From RGIG4079 sp045531405 (GTDB taxonomy: Bacteria; Bacteroidota; Bacteroidia; Bacteroidales; Muribaculaceae), in the NCBI GenBank assembly GCA_045531405.1, contig JAZSDX010000042.1:1-64000 (forward strand): DNA of 64,000 bases, read 5' to 3'. A model generated the notes under the pieces. The model was given only the letters and a program-made list of their open reading frames with translations. It did not search any database and had not been told where the DNA came from. Shown here one piece after another: positions 1 through 9,045 of this stretch. Made by a program: the position numbers and the translations under genes. Every line of letters starts with the position of its first letter. Positions within the stretch are counted from its first letter, which is position 1.

Positions 1-345
1 CACCGGCTTGACCTCGGTAACCATCCCCAATTCCGTAACCACGATTGACTCCTCTGCGTTCTCTGGTTGCACCGGCTTGACCTCGGTAACCATCCCCAAT
101 TCCGTAACCACGATTGGCTACAAGGCGTTCTATAATTGCACCGGCTTGACTTCGGTAACAATTGGCAACTCGGTGACTGTGATTGGTAATAGTGCGTTCT
201 CTGGTTGCACCGGTTTGACTTCGGTAACAATTGGCAACTCGGTAACCAAGATTGGCTCATCTGCGTTCTCGAGTTGCTCCAGTTTGGCTTCGGTAACAAT
301 CCCTAATTCAGTAACTGAGATTGGGGACGATGCGTTTAATGGGTG
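1..345 (+). repeat. 69-bp tandem DNA repeats encoding LRR units
   Basis: The copies start at 1, 70, 139, 208 and 277. Units 1 and 2 are nearly identical at the DNA level over the first 45 bases, and divergence grows rightward. One unit is 23 codons, exactly one LRR_5 repeat, so copy-number change would keep the frame. Confidence 0.9.
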
Positions 346-3300
346 CTCAGGCTTGACCGAACTAATAATCGATGATGGCCCCGGAATTTTATCTTTAGGG
401 TATGATAATTATAATAGCACTAATAACTCTTCAATTGGCGAAGCTCAATTCTATGATTGTCCTCTTGAAAAGCTATATCTTGGTCGAAATCTAAGTTATG
501 AGACTAATCAGCAATATGGTTATTCCCCGTTTTACAATAAATCAACTCTAAAAACAGTAACTATTGGTAATTCTGTATCAAAGATTATTAGCTCTGCTTT
601 TGATGGTTGCTCTGGTTTGACCGAAGTTAATATTTTAGATTTATCGGCATGGTGTGAAATTGAGTTTGGTGATTTAACGGCAAATCCATTATATTATGCA
701 AAAAAACTCAAACTGAATGGCTCGGATATAACAGATTTAGTTATTCCTGACAATGTTACTAAAATTAATAACTATGCGTTTTATAATTGTTCCGGCTTGA
801 CATCGGTAACTATTCCCAATTCAGTAACCAAGATTGGGTACTATGCGTTTCACGACACAAAGTGGTATGATAATCAAGCTGATGGAATTATATACATTAA
901 TAATGTATTATATAATTATAAAGGTACTATGCCCGAGGGTACATCAATTGATATTAAAGATGGAACGGTTTCAGTTTCACCCTCCGCATTCGCAGGTTAC
1001 ATAGGAATGACATCAGTAACTATCCCAAATTCAGTAACAGCAATTGGTGATAGGGCGTTCGGTGGTTGCACTGGCTTGACCTCGGTAACCATACCAAATT
1101 CAGTAACTGAGATTGGTGAATATGCGTTTGAGGAATGTGGGTCATTTGAAGAAGTAAATTACAATGCTGAAAATTGTACCACAATGGTATACTCATTTTA
1201 TGGTTGCTACATCAGGACTCTAAATATTGGGAAAGACGTAAAAAATATTCCGGAATATGCGTTCGACAATTACTGGAGAAGTTTTGACCAAATTAATATC
1301 TCTGCTACTACACCACCTACAATAGGTGTTAATAGTTTTTATTATTATACATATTTGCAAGTACCCGCCGTTTCGATTTATTTGTATAAAAATCACCCTA
1401 TATGGAGTAAATTCCGAGTTTATGCTCAATCAATTAATGTTGATGGCATAAGCTACGAAATCACATCGGAATCAGATGTACAAGTTGTTGGTTTTTCAAG
1501 GGAATTACACCCTAAAACATTAAACATACCCTCGTCAATCGTTGTGAATGATATAAATTATAATGTAACCTCAATTTGTGAAATCTTTTCTATTGGTGAT
1601 ACCTTGACCTCTGTTATTATTCCCAATTCAATAACATCGATTGGTAAAGACGCATTCAAAGATTGCAGTCGTTTGACATCGATAACAATAGGCAATTCGG
1701 TAACTTCAATTGGAGAGCATGCTTTCTATAACACCGGTTGGTACAATAATCAAGCCGATGGTATTTTATATTTGGATAATTATTGTTTGGGATATAAAGG
1801 GACTAAACCAACAGGTTCTTTATCTATAAATGCAAATACTCGTGTAATTGCTGATAATGCGTTTAACAGATGTCCCGGTATAACCACAGTAAACTTACCA
1901 AATTCAATAACCAATATTGGGAACTATGCATTTAATGCATGTAAAGGCATTACAACGGCAACTATCGGCAATTCATTAATCAAAATTGGAGAATATGCAT
2001 TCAATGGCTGTAGTGGATTGACTTCGATATCCCTACCCCAATCAGTAACATCAATAGGCAAAGACGCGTTCAAATCTACTAATTGGTACAACAATCAATC
2101 TGATGGGATTTTATACTTAAACAATTGTTGTTTGGGATATAAAGGAGATAGTCCGACATCTACACTTAATATTGCCAATGGGACTCGTGTAATTGCAGAT
2201 TATGCGTTTAATAATTGCACCGGTTTATCTAAAATAAACATTCCTAATTCAATAACTAAAGTTGGAAACTATGCGTTTTATGGATGTACCGGCTTGAGTT
2301 GTATAACTATCCCCAATTCTGTAACCGAGATTGGTGAATATGGTTTCAGTAGTTGCAACAACATTATACTTCTTACTCCTATTCCACCAACAATAGGAAT
2401 GAACAGTTTTATTTATAACGCAACAATAAATGTGTTGCCAAATGCAATCTTTTCATACAACAAAAATATATCATGGGATTATTACAACATTCTAGCATTA
2501 TCCAACATTGATGGTATAATTTATGGAAATATTTCTAATACAGAAGCCCAAGTTGTTTCTTGCACCCAAAATGAACTTTCTCCAACGTTAGTCATTCCAT
2601 CTAATGTCGTTTTATATGATAACAATTATAACGTAACATCAATTGGCAATAGTGCATTCATGGGGTGTAATCAAATATCTACGGTATCTATACCAAATAC
2701 CGTAACCTCGATTGGTATGTCGGCATTTTCGGGGTGCAGTGAATTAGCTGCGGTATCAATACCACAAACGGTAAGTGAGATTGGCGATTATGCTTTCTCT
2801 GGCACCAAAATTACCGACATTCTTTTTGGTGAAAAAATAAAATCATTAAGCGAATCGGTATTACCTAATGGAACAACCTATATCATATTATATACATCAG
2901 TTCCACCTAAGGTTATTGAAGATAACTCAGTGGAATATATTTCCAAAACAACACTTGTGGTGCCATCGTTAAGTATTGACGCTTATGCTTCTCACACTTT
3001 CTGGGGACGTGCTAAAAAGATTATAGCCAATAGCGAATATGAGGGTTATTATTTCTCTCCGGTGCCAAATGGTCTTTATTTTGCTGAAAAAGGTGGTAAT
3101 ATATGTTATTTTGATGGCGAAAGCATTGTTGACACTGAGATTCCTGCCGGTGCACACGCATTCCAAATGGCGTCATGGAATGGTGCGTTATATGTAGCTA
3201 ATGCCGGTGAGCAATACTACTATATAAACGATGAATACAACTCTCTTGGAGATGGCGAATTATATGTTGTTGGGTGGACTAAAAAAGGGTTCAAAAAAAT

Positions 3301-4231
3301 GACTATTGTAAACAATACTAATTTAGGAGATGGCGGCAATTATCATGCATTCCTTGACCCATTCCATGTTATGATTGATGAAGACAAATTATATTATACT
3401 TGCCGTAGTTTCTCACAAGGGGGAGTTAAGGTGTTGCCATTGCAAGAAATATATTATGATACCCCATATATGACCTCCGATGAGGTTCCTGTGTTTGCGA
3501 CAGCTGATAAATTACCATATTATAATCGTCAATTAGTCTATGGTGCGATTCATGCCGGATTACAACGCGATTCAGAAGGTGTTTATTGGCATGCTTTTAA
3601 ATATAGCGGAAACAGCATCTGCCGATATAAACAATCAGATATATATGCGACTTCACAAGAAGCACAATCGGCTTCAAGTCCTTATCCTGTAATAGCAACA
3701 GGAATTAAACCATCGGCAATGTTCCTTGATGAGAAAAATGATTATATTTATATATTCAATGGATATTCAAGTAATCATGGCGTTTATCGAATGCCGATAA
3801 GCACTATTCGCAATGGAGGCTCTACAACTTTTCCAAATGCATGGGAGTTGATTGACGATTCTCCTGCATCTCCAGAGAATTCGACAGATGGTGAAGGTGT
3901 ATATGTGCGACAATTCACAAGCGATGGTAATTATGTTTATTGGGCTTATATCGCCGAAGAAGATTCAGGCAACAAATCAGGAATCAAACGAGTAAACACT
4001 ACAGGTACACCAAAAGTAGAATATGTTGTGGAAGATGTGGAAGCATACGGCATTTGTTCTCACAAATATGACGCTTCTAATGGTATTAAGGACATTGAAA
4101 CTGATGATTATATTGAAGCTATTGAAATCGCACGCTATGATATTCATGGTCGATTGTTGAGCGAACCAACTCGTGGCATCAATATCGTGAAATATAGCGA
4201 CGGCTCTACTCGCAAAGAAATCATCAAATAA
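2..4231 (+). CDS. BspA-like LRR surface protein, 5'-truncated by window edge
   Basis: The reading frame is open from the first base, so the true start lies outside the window; the TTG at position 8 is only an internal codon. The visible ~1,400 residues begin with many LRR_5 (BspA-type) repeats of about 23 residues with the core LTSVTIPNSVTxIGxxAFxxC. Several longer islands around residues 130-250, 290-320 and 480-520 break the regular array. From about residue 1010 the repeats stop and a roughly 330-residue region rich in G/Y/W beta-strand motifs (propeller-like) follows. The last ~35 residues (ARYDIHGRLL ... GINIVKYSDGSTRKEIIK) resemble a type IX secretion C-terminal sorting domain. The protein is therefore inferred to be exported and surface-attached. 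BspA-family members are adhesins in oral Bacteroidota, but the ligand of this one is unknown. A strong terminator follows at 4300. Confidence 0.9.
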   Translation, partial: TGLTSVTIPNSVTTIDSSAFSGCTGLTSVTIPNSVTTIGYKAFYNCTGLTSVTIGNSVTVIGNSAFSGCTGLTSVTIGNSVTKIGSSAFSSCSSLASVTIPNSVTEIGDDAFNGCSGLTELIIDDGPGILSLGYDNYNSTNNSSIGEAQFYDCPLEKLYLGRNLSYETNQQYGYSPFYNKSTLKTVTIGNSVSKIISSAFDGCSGLTEVNILDLSAWCEIEFGDLTANPLYYAKKLKLNGSDITDLVIPDNVTKINNYAFYNCSGLTSVTIPNSVTKIGYYAFHDTKWYDNQADGIIYINNVLYNYKGTMPEGTSIDIKDGTVSVSPSAFAGYIGMTSVTIPNSVTAIGDRAFGGCTGLTSVTIPNSVTEIGEYAFEECGSFEEVNYNAENCTTMVYSFYGCYIRTLNIGKDVKNIPEYAFDNYWRSFDQINISATTPPTIGVNSFYYYTYLQVPAVSIYLYKNHPIWSKFRVYAQSINVDGISYEITSESDVQVVGFSRELHPKTLNIPSSIVVNDINYNVTSICEIFSIGDTLTSVIIPNSITSIGKDAFKDCSRLTSITIGNSVTSIGEHAFYNTGWYNNQADGILYLDNYCLGYKGTKPTGSLSINANTRVIADNAFNRCPGITTVNLPNSITNIGNYAFNACKGITTATIGNSLIKIGEYAFNGCSGLTSISLPQSVTSIGKDAFKSTNWYNNQSDGILYLNNCCLGYKGDSPTSTLNIANGTRVIADYAFNNCTGLSKINIPNSITKVGNYAFYGCTGLSCITIPNSVTEIGEYGFSSCNNIILLTPIPPTIGMNSFIYNATINVLPNAIFSYNKNISWDYYNILALSNIDGIIYGNISNTEAQVVSCTQNELSPTLVIPSNVVLYDNNYNVTSIGNSAFMGCNQISTVSIPNTVTSIGMSAFSGCSELAAVSIPQTVSEIGDYAFSGTKITDILFGEKIKSLSESVLPNGTTYIILYTSVPPKVIEDNSVEYISKTTLVVPSLSIDAYASHTFWGRAKKIIANSEYEGYYFSPVPNGLYFAEKGGNICYFDGESIVDTEIPAGAHAFQMASWNGALYVANAGEQYYYINDEYNSLGDGELYVVGWTKKGFKKMTIVNNTNLGDGGNYHAFLDPFHVMIDEDKLYYTCRSFSQGGVKVLPLQEIYYDTPYMTSDEVPVFATADKLPYYNRQLVYGAIHAGLQRDSEGVYWHAFKYSGNSICRYKQSDIYATSQEAQSASSPYPVIATGIKPSAMFLDEKNDYIYIFNGYSSNHGVYRMPISTIRNGGSTTFPNAWELIDDSPASPENSTDGEGVYVRQFTSDGNYVYWAYIAEEDSGNKSGIKRVNTTGTPKVEYVVEDVEAYGICSHKYDASNGIKDIETDDYIEAIEIARYDIHGRLLSEPTRGINIVKYSDGSTRKEIIK

Positions 4232-4299
4232 ATTGAGAGTTGAGAGTTGAAAGTTGAGAACTCAATGATTCTCATTCTCTAAAATCGCTATTAAAACAC

Positions 4300-4332
4300 A
4301 AACCCCACAAGTGCGTTGCTTTTGTGGGGTTT
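4300..4332 (+). terminator. Rho-independent terminator of the LRR gene
   Basis: A perfect 11-bp stem aaaccccacaa / ttgtggggttt (4300-4310 and 4322-4332) has an 11-base loop. It lies about 70 bases after the stop codon. Confidence 0.85.
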
Positions 4333-4440
4333 ATTATTGCATAGAGTGAAAACATGGTTTTATGTCATTATGAAAATTTATGTCTTTCTGTTCTTTTTTG
4401 GGGCATAAGAACAAAATAGGTGGTATATAATAACACAAAA

Positions 4441-4500
4441 GCCTCAACTGCACGATGTGCGATTGAGGCTGTGTTTATATAATAGAGTTGTTTTATTATT
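4441..4500. repeat. Left copy of 60-bp direct repeat (terminator hairpin)
   Basis: It matches 6046-6105 with one mismatch (c at 4460, a at 6065). It contains the hairpin gcctcaa ... ttgaggc (4441-4447/4463-4469). The two copies bracket the ATPase gene. Confidence 0.9.
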
Positions 4501-4668
4501 TGCCTAATTTTAATTTACAGCGGCACAGAGATCTTACATTATTACAATTGGCTGACTTTTAGCCCATTTCATCAAAACGCTTTCTACACAGAAAGAGCAA
4601 TTAACATTTATTAATTTCTGATTATAGCAGATTTTAGCTCATAAATTACATAATCCACAAAAAAAATA

Positions 4669-4702
4669 TAACTTTGCACTTCGTAAAAGTGTTACATGTA
4701 AC
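4669..4702 (+). promoter_or_regulatory. -7 promoter box plus 12-bp palindrome upstream of the ATPase
   Basis: The -7 box is TAACTTTG (4669-4676). A convincing TTTG -33 element is not seen. The perfect palindrome gttacatgtaac (4691-4702) lies just after the predicted transcription start (~4683), where a repressor could sit. Confidence 0.55.
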
Positions 4703-4718
4703 ATAATTTAGAACTACC

Positions 4719-5972
4719 ATGCAAATACAACGACCCATTTACTTGAACAAACTTATTAAATCTCGCCACAATCACATGATTAAAATTGTAACGGGAGTTC
4801 GTCGATGTGGAAAGTCTTATTTGTTGTTTATGCTATATACCGAATGGCTTAAACAACAAGGTGTAGAATCGTCTCACATCATACATATAGACCTGGAAGA
4901 TAGACGCAATAAGGAATTGCGAGACCCCGACAACTTGATGAATTACATTGACTGCAAAATGAAAGATGATGAGATGTATTATATCATGGTCGATGAAATT
5001 CAGCATGTTGCCGAATTTGAAGATGTACTAAACAGCTATCTAAAAATCTTGAATGCCGATATCTATGTTACAGGCAGTAATGCTCGGTTCTTGTCAAAAG
5101 ATGTCGTAACAACATTTCGTGGTCGTGGTGATGAAATCAGAGTATTTCCACTATGTTTCAGTGAGTTTATGAGCATTTATCAAGGAAGCGTAGAAAGAGG
5201 TTTAGATGAATATATGACATATGGTGGCATGCCTCAAATTCTTGAACACTCATCAGAAAGTAAAAAATCAGAATACCTGAAAAGTTTATTTGAGAACACC
5301 TACATTCGAGACATAAAAGAACGATACCACATTAAGAATGATGAAGTAATGGACAATCTGCTTGATGTTGTATCATCTTCAATAGGCAGTTTAACCAATC
5401 CTACCAAACTTGCGAATACCTTAACAAGCATACGCCATGAGAATATCAACAACAAAACCACAAATAATTATCTCGAATATATTTGTGATTCATTCTTAAT
5501 GGAGCGAGTTGAACGATATGATGTAAAAGGCAAGCGATATTTTGAAAGCCCTTATAAGTATTACTTTGTTGATCTTGGATTACGCAATGCGAGATTGAAT
5601 TTTCGCCAATTGGAAAAAACTCATATAATGGAAAATGTAATATATAATGAATTGCGTGTAAGAGGATTCAATATTGATGTTGGGGTTGTTCCAATCCTAA
5701 AAAGAGATAATGAAGGCAAAATGATTCGCAACCAATTTGAAATAGATTTTGTATGCAATCAAGGCAGCAAGCGTTATTATATCCAATCGGCATATCGAAT
5801 GCCAACAGAAGAAAAGGTAGAACAAGAAGAAGCTTCGTTGAGAAATGTGAATGATTCATTCAAAAAAATCGTAATAGTAGGAGACGATATATTAGTAAAA
5901 CGAAATGAAGCTGGTATCACAACCATGAGTATATATGACTTCTTATTAAACCCTAACTCATTAGAATTATAG
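4719..5972 (+). CDS. AAA ATPase with C-terminal DUF4143-type nuclease-fold domain
   Basis: The protein has 417 residues. The AAA_14 P-loop is GVRRCGKSYLL (about residues 26-37), Walker B is YYIMVDEIQ (86-95), and there is a sensor-like TGSNARFLS. The C-terminal half fits DUF4143 and ends with a PD-(D/E)XK-like pattern, EIDFVCN ... YYIQSAYRM. Family members are widespread, often multicopy in Bacteroidota, and without an agreed function; 'ATP-binding protein' is as far as the sequence goes. The ATG at 4719 directly precedes the conserved MQIQRPIYL start. The gene stands alone between two copies of a 60-bp terminator and is oriented toward adk, which suggests it arrived or duplicated as a unit. 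A degenerate copy of its leader follows its stop codon. Confidence 0.88.
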   Translation: MQIQRPIYLNKLIKSRHNHMIKIVTGVRRCGKSYLLFMLYTEWLKQQGVESSHIIHIDLEDRRNKELRDPDNLMNYIDCKMKDDEMYYIMVDEIQHVAEFEDVLNSYLKILNADIYVTGSNARFLSKDVVTTFRGRGDEIRVFPLCFSEFMSIYQGSVERGLDEYMTYGGMPQILEHSSESKKSEYLKSLFENTYIRDIKERYHIKNDEVMDNLLDVVSSSIGSLTNPTKLANTLTSIRHENINNKTTNNYLEYICDSFLMERVERYDVKGKRYFESPYKYYFVDLGLRNARLNFRQLEKTHIMENVIYNELRVRGFNIDVGVVPILKRDNEGKMIRNQFEIDFVCNQGSKRYYIQSAYRMPTEEKVEQEEASLRNVNDSFKKIVIVGDDILVKRNEAGITTMSIYDFLLNPNSLEL

Positions 5973-5984
5973 TAAAAAGCACAT

Positions 5985-6043
5985 CCCACTTCGCAAAGAT
6001 GTGGAATGCTACATAATTTGGATGCAACATTTAAAATACAACA
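5985..6043 (+). repeat. Degenerate copy of the ATPase leader and first codons
   Basis: The sequence after the ATPase stop (cacttcgcaaag ... acataattt ... atgcaac ... atacaac) aligns imperfectly with the region just before and over the ATPase start at 4677-4735 (cacttcgtaaaa ... acataattt ... atgcaaatacaac). It looks like the 5' stub of a second, deleted copy. Confidence 0.5.
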
Positions 6044-6077
6044 CAGCCTCAACTGCACGATGTGAGATTGAGGCTGT
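6043..6077 (-). terminator. Hairpin terminator downstream of adk (right copy of 60-bp repeat)
   Basis: A 10-bp stem acagcctcaa / ttgaggctgt (6043-6052/6068-6077) lies 24 bases past the adk stop. It can also stop the convergent ATPase transcript. The larger duplicated block is 6046-6105. Confidence 0.75.
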
Positions 6078-6100
6078 GTTTATATAATAGAGTTGTTTTA

Positions 6101-6682
6101 TTATTTTCCCATTTTGTAGTTTACCGCTTGACGGATATTGTCAAAAATATCATCTACACTACCACTACCCTTTATTGAGAGATATTTATCTTCATTGATG
6201 TAATAGTCGCGAAGTGGTGATGTTTGCGAATGATATACTTTCAATCGTTGTTTAATAGTCTCAAGATTATCATCGGCACGACCTGATTCTTTGCCTCGCT
6301 TGATGAGACGATCAATCAATTCTTCATCTTCAACTTCAAGACCAATCACAGCGAGCAATTTTGCTCCACGATCGGCGAGCATCTTTTTTAATTCCTTGGC
6401 TTGATTTATAGTGCGAGGAAATCCGTCAAATATTACACCTTTCTTTGTTTCGGGATTTGAATCAAGCAAATCAGCAAGAATCGAAACCATCAAATCATCG
6501 GGAATCAAATGCCCTTTTGAAATGAAACTATCGGCAATTACTCCTAGTTCAGTACCTCGAGCAATATGGTCACGCAACACTTCTCCGGTAGAAATGTGAT
6601 ATAATCCGTATTCTTCAATAAGTCGCTCACTTTGTGTACCTTTACCACTTCCGGGAGCGCCAAAAATCACTAAATTGACCAT
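6101..6682 (-). CDS. adk: Adenylate kinase
   Basis: This cytoplasmic enzyme interconverts ATP + AMP and 2 ADP. The P-loop is GAPGSGKGTQ close to the N-terminus. The AMP-binding segment is HISTGEVLRDHI and the nucleotide-binding FDGFPRT is present. The LID region is RLIKRGKESGRADDN. This start gives 193 residues, the usual size of Bacteroidota short-LID enzymes. I chose the ATG at 6682 (MVNLVIFGAPG); the open frame can be extended four codons to a TTG at 6694, which is less likely. It is followed on the same strand by a terminator shared with the ATPase and preceded by hpt, which may be co-transcribed. Confidence 0.96.
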   Translation of the reverse strand: MVNLVIFGAPGSGKGTQSERLIEEYGLYHISTGEVLRDHIARGTELGVIADSFISKGHLIPDDLMVSILADLLDSNPETKKGVIFDGFPRTINQAKELKKMLADRGAKLLAVIGLEVEDEELIDRLIKRGKESGRADDNLETIKQRLKVYHSQTSPLRDYYINEDKYLSIKGSGSVDDIFDNIRQAVNYKMGK

Positions 6683-6770
6683 TTTTTCTTTCAAAATATA
6701 TTTATAAATCCTATGTGTATAAGTTCTATATAATTCGTTCTATCAAGTCTTTATAGACCTAAACCGACAT

Positions 6771-7310
6771 TTAGTCTTCTTTTAAAACATATATATCGGG
6801 AAGATTACGTGCTTGTTCATCAAGATCAAGACCATACCCAATAATAAATTTAGATGGAATAGAGAAACCCACATAATCAATCTTCACATCACATTGTAAT
6901 GAATTGGGTTTATACAATAACGACGCAACCTTTACTTGTTTAGGATTCTTTTCTTCCAAATCGGCGACCAACTTTTTCATTGTAAAACCGGTATCAATAA
7001 TATCTTCCACCACAATTACAGTGCGATTAGATATATCTTCGGTCAAACCATGAATTTGCTTTACGTTACCGGTTGTACCGGTGCCGTCATAACTTTTCAA
7101 TCTGATAAATGCTATTTCGGCATCATTTTCATACGCTCTGAACAAGTCACTAGCAAATGCAAATGCTCCATTTAGTACGCACAAAAACAACGGATTTGCA
7201 TCGCCACAATCTCGCATCATTTCTTTTGCCAATTCTTGTACTCTTGCAGCAATTTGCTCTCTATCTATGTATGGGACAAAATTTAGCCCGCTATAAGTCA
7301 CTTGTTTCAT
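6771..7310 (-). CDS. hpt: Hypoxanthine phosphoribosyltransferase
   Basis: This purine-salvage enzyme transfers phosphoribose from PRPP to hypoxanthine or guanine in the cytoplasm. The protein has 179 residues. The PRPP-binding motif is VIVVEDIIDTG (about residues 97-107), with FLCVLNGAF near the N-terminus and the downstream VASLLYKP and DYVGFSIP motifs typical of the family. It has its own near-consensus promoter at 7334-7365 and lies 88 bp upstream of adk on the same strand, a nucleotide-metabolism pairing also seen in other Bacteroidales. It diverges from nnr. Confidence 0.95.
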   Translation of the reverse strand: MKQVTYSGLNFVPYIDREQIAARVQELAKEMMRDCGDANPLFLCVLNGAFAFASDLFRAYENDAEIAFIRLKSYDGTGTTGNVKQIHGLTEDISNRTVIVVEDIIDTGFTMKKLVADLEEKNPKQVKVASLLYKPNSLQCDVKIDYVGFSIPSKFIIGYGLDLDEQARNLPDIYVLKED

Positions 7311-7333
7311 CGAAACTCTTATCTAAATTAGTG

Positions 7334-7365
7334 CAAATTTATAAAAATATTAACGTTCTGCCAAA
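7334..7365 (-). promoter_or_regulatory. Promoter of hpt
   Basis: Read on the minus strand: TTTG (7362-7365), 20 nt, TAAATTTG (7334-7341). This is the Bacteroidota -33/-7 consensus, about 24 bases before the ATG. Confidence 0.8.
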
Positions 7366-7436
7366 CCTATCAATAAATTATATCATATTTTTATGATTTA
7401 ATCTTTTTTTTGAGCAATAAAGCCGAATTAAATTTG

Positions 7437-7444
7437 TATTTTTG
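7437..7444 (+). promoter_or_regulatory. -7 box of the nnr promoter
   Basis: TATTTTTG fits the TAnnTTTG consensus. The nearest TTTG (7409-7412) is 24 nt away, longer than usual, so the -33 element is uncertain. Confidence 0.5.
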
Positions 7445-7500
7445 TAGATTGAACATTTGCATCTTCAACCTTCAATATTTTATAAATAAATCCCAACGCA

Positions 7501-9018
7501 ATGAAAATATTTGACAACGACACCATTAGAGCCATCGACAAGGCAACTATTGAACACGAAAACGTATCTGCGATAGATCTTGTTGAGCGCGCAGCTGAGG
7601 CTATCGCTTGTGAGATAATATCTCGTTGGCGACCAAACAAACCTATCACCATATTTGCAGGGTTTGGCAACAATGGAGCCGACGCGTTGGCTGTTGCTCG
7701 TTTATTAATCGAACAAGGCTACAGCCCTGTTATTTATTTATTTAACATTGGAGGAAACATGTTGGGCAACGAATGTCGCATCTGTCGAGACCGATTGCGC
7801 GACTTGAACTATGCTAATTTTTATGAAGTAATAGATCATTTTGCGTTACCGGCTTTATCGCCCAACCATGTAGTTATTGACGGGTTGTTTGGTTCGGGGT
7901 TGAACAGACCTATTTACGGCGGATTTGTAACCCTAATTCAATTCATCAACGATTCAGGCGCAACAGTTGTATCAATCGACGTTCCTTCAGGGTTATTAGG
8001 AGACTGGAATGTCAATCCTATAAATCGCAACATCATTCATGCTGATCTCACTCTTGCCATTCAGTTTCCACGCTTGGCATTTTTCTTAAAAGATAATTCA
8101 GGGCTTGTCGGAGAATGGAAAGTTTTGAACATAGACCTTAGTTCTGAGGCTATTAACAACAGCCAATCAAATTTTTATTTGGTTGAAAAATCAGACATTC
8201 GCTGTTCAATAAAACGTCGCAATTCATTTGCGAGCAAAGCCGATTGTGGCTCGGCATTAATCATTGCCGGCAGCTATGGAATGATGGGAGCAGCTGTATT
8301 AAGTGCTAACGGAGCAATACGTTCGGGAGTAGGAAAAATCACAGTACACTCACCACAATGTGGTTACAATGTCATGCAAGTATCGGCACCCGAAGCGATG
8401 TTTGTAGCCGACAAGCATGAGCTCATACCCACCGATTTAACTCCACGTCACAAATATGATGCAATTGCCGTAGGTCCCGGCATTGGCACTCATGAATATA
8501 CAATTCAGGCTCTTGAACTATTCCTCAAAAACACCAAACAGCCTATTATCCTTGATGCCGACGCGCTCAACTGCATCGCGTTACGGCCATCGCTTCTAAA
8601 CTATATTCCCACCAACTCAATCATAACTCCTCATGCCGGTGAATTTGATCGCATATTTGGCGAGCACAAAAGCGATGAAGCCCGACTAAAGAAAGCCTTA
8701 GACCGAGCTAAACGATATGGGATCATAATCGTTCTCAAAGGTCGCCACACAGCAGTAGTGAGACATGATGGAAAGATATTCTTCAACACCTCGGGCAATG
8801 CATCGTTAGCGACTGCCGGAAGTGGCGATGTGTTAACCGGAATTATGTCCGGATTCTTGGCTCAAGGGTATGCCCCCGAGATTGCATCTTTAATTGCGAT
8901 ATATGTTCATGGCATTGCCGGTGAAATTTCAAGTGAAACCCACGGAATATTTGGAGTAAAATCGGGAGACATCGCAAACAATGTTGGTTGTGCAATCAAA
9001 CAAATACTTACCAAATAA
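7501..9018 (+). CDS. nnr: Bifunctional NAD(P)HX epimerase / ADP-dependent NAD(P)HX dehydratase
   Basis: This is a metabolite-repair enzyme: it epimerises and dehydrates hydrated NADH and NADPH back to active cofactors. The 505-residue fusion has a YjeF_N domain first (GFGNNGADALAVARLL about 57-72, VIDGLFGSGLNRP, SIDVPSGL). A ribokinase-like C-terminal domain follows (SASFAS-type KADCGSALIIAG, AVGPGIG, ATAGSGDVLTGIMSGFL near residue 438). The ATG at 7501 gives the expected N-terminus MKIFDNDTIRAID. It diverges from hpt and is followed 27 bases later by a DUF4831 gene. Confidence 0.95.
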   Translation: MKIFDNDTIRAIDKATIEHENVSAIDLVERAAEAIACEIISRWRPNKPITIFAGFGNNGADALAVARLLIEQGYSPVIYLFNIGGNMLGNECRICRDRLRDLNYANFYEVIDHFALPALSPNHVVIDGLFGSGLNRPIYGGFVTLIQFINDSGATVVSIDVPSGLLGDWNVNPINRNIIHADLTLAIQFPRLAFFLKDNSGLVGEWKVLNIDLSSEAINNSQSNFYLVEKSDIRCSIKRRNSFASKADCGSALIIAGSYGMMGAAVLSANGAIRSGVGKITVHSPQCGYNVMQVSAPEAMFVADKHELIPTDLTPRHKYDAIAVGPGIGTHEYTIQALELFLKNTKQPIILDADALNCIALRPSLLNYIPTNSIITPHAGEFDRIFGEHKSDEARLKKALDRAKRYGIIIVLKGRHTAVVRHDGKIFFNTSGNASLATAGSGDVLTGIMSGFLAQGYAPEIASLIAIYVHGIAGEISSETHGIFGVKSGDIANNVGCAIKQILTK

Positions 9019-9045
9019 AAAATCAATTCAACAAAACATATAAAA

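Larger units (their letters stand above)
4232..4718. other. Intergenic region with duplicated terminator and ATPase promoter
   Basis: Besides the terminator at 4300 it contains a short repetitive stretch (gagttgagagttgaaagttgag, 4233-4258). It also contains a 60-bp copy (4441-4500) of the element that lies beside adk at 6046-6105, and the ATPase promoter. Right of the copy, the minus strand could read ...KLKLGK-stop, loosely like the end of adk. No gene is seen. Confidence 0.7.

Noticed and set aside
5777..6058. Minus-strand 93-codon frame opposite the ATPase end
   Set aside because: It is a shadow of the ATPase reading frame and extends through the terminator hairpin.
6101..6694. Longer adk form from TTG at 6694
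   Set aside because: The ATG at 6682 yields the family N-terminus and standard length.
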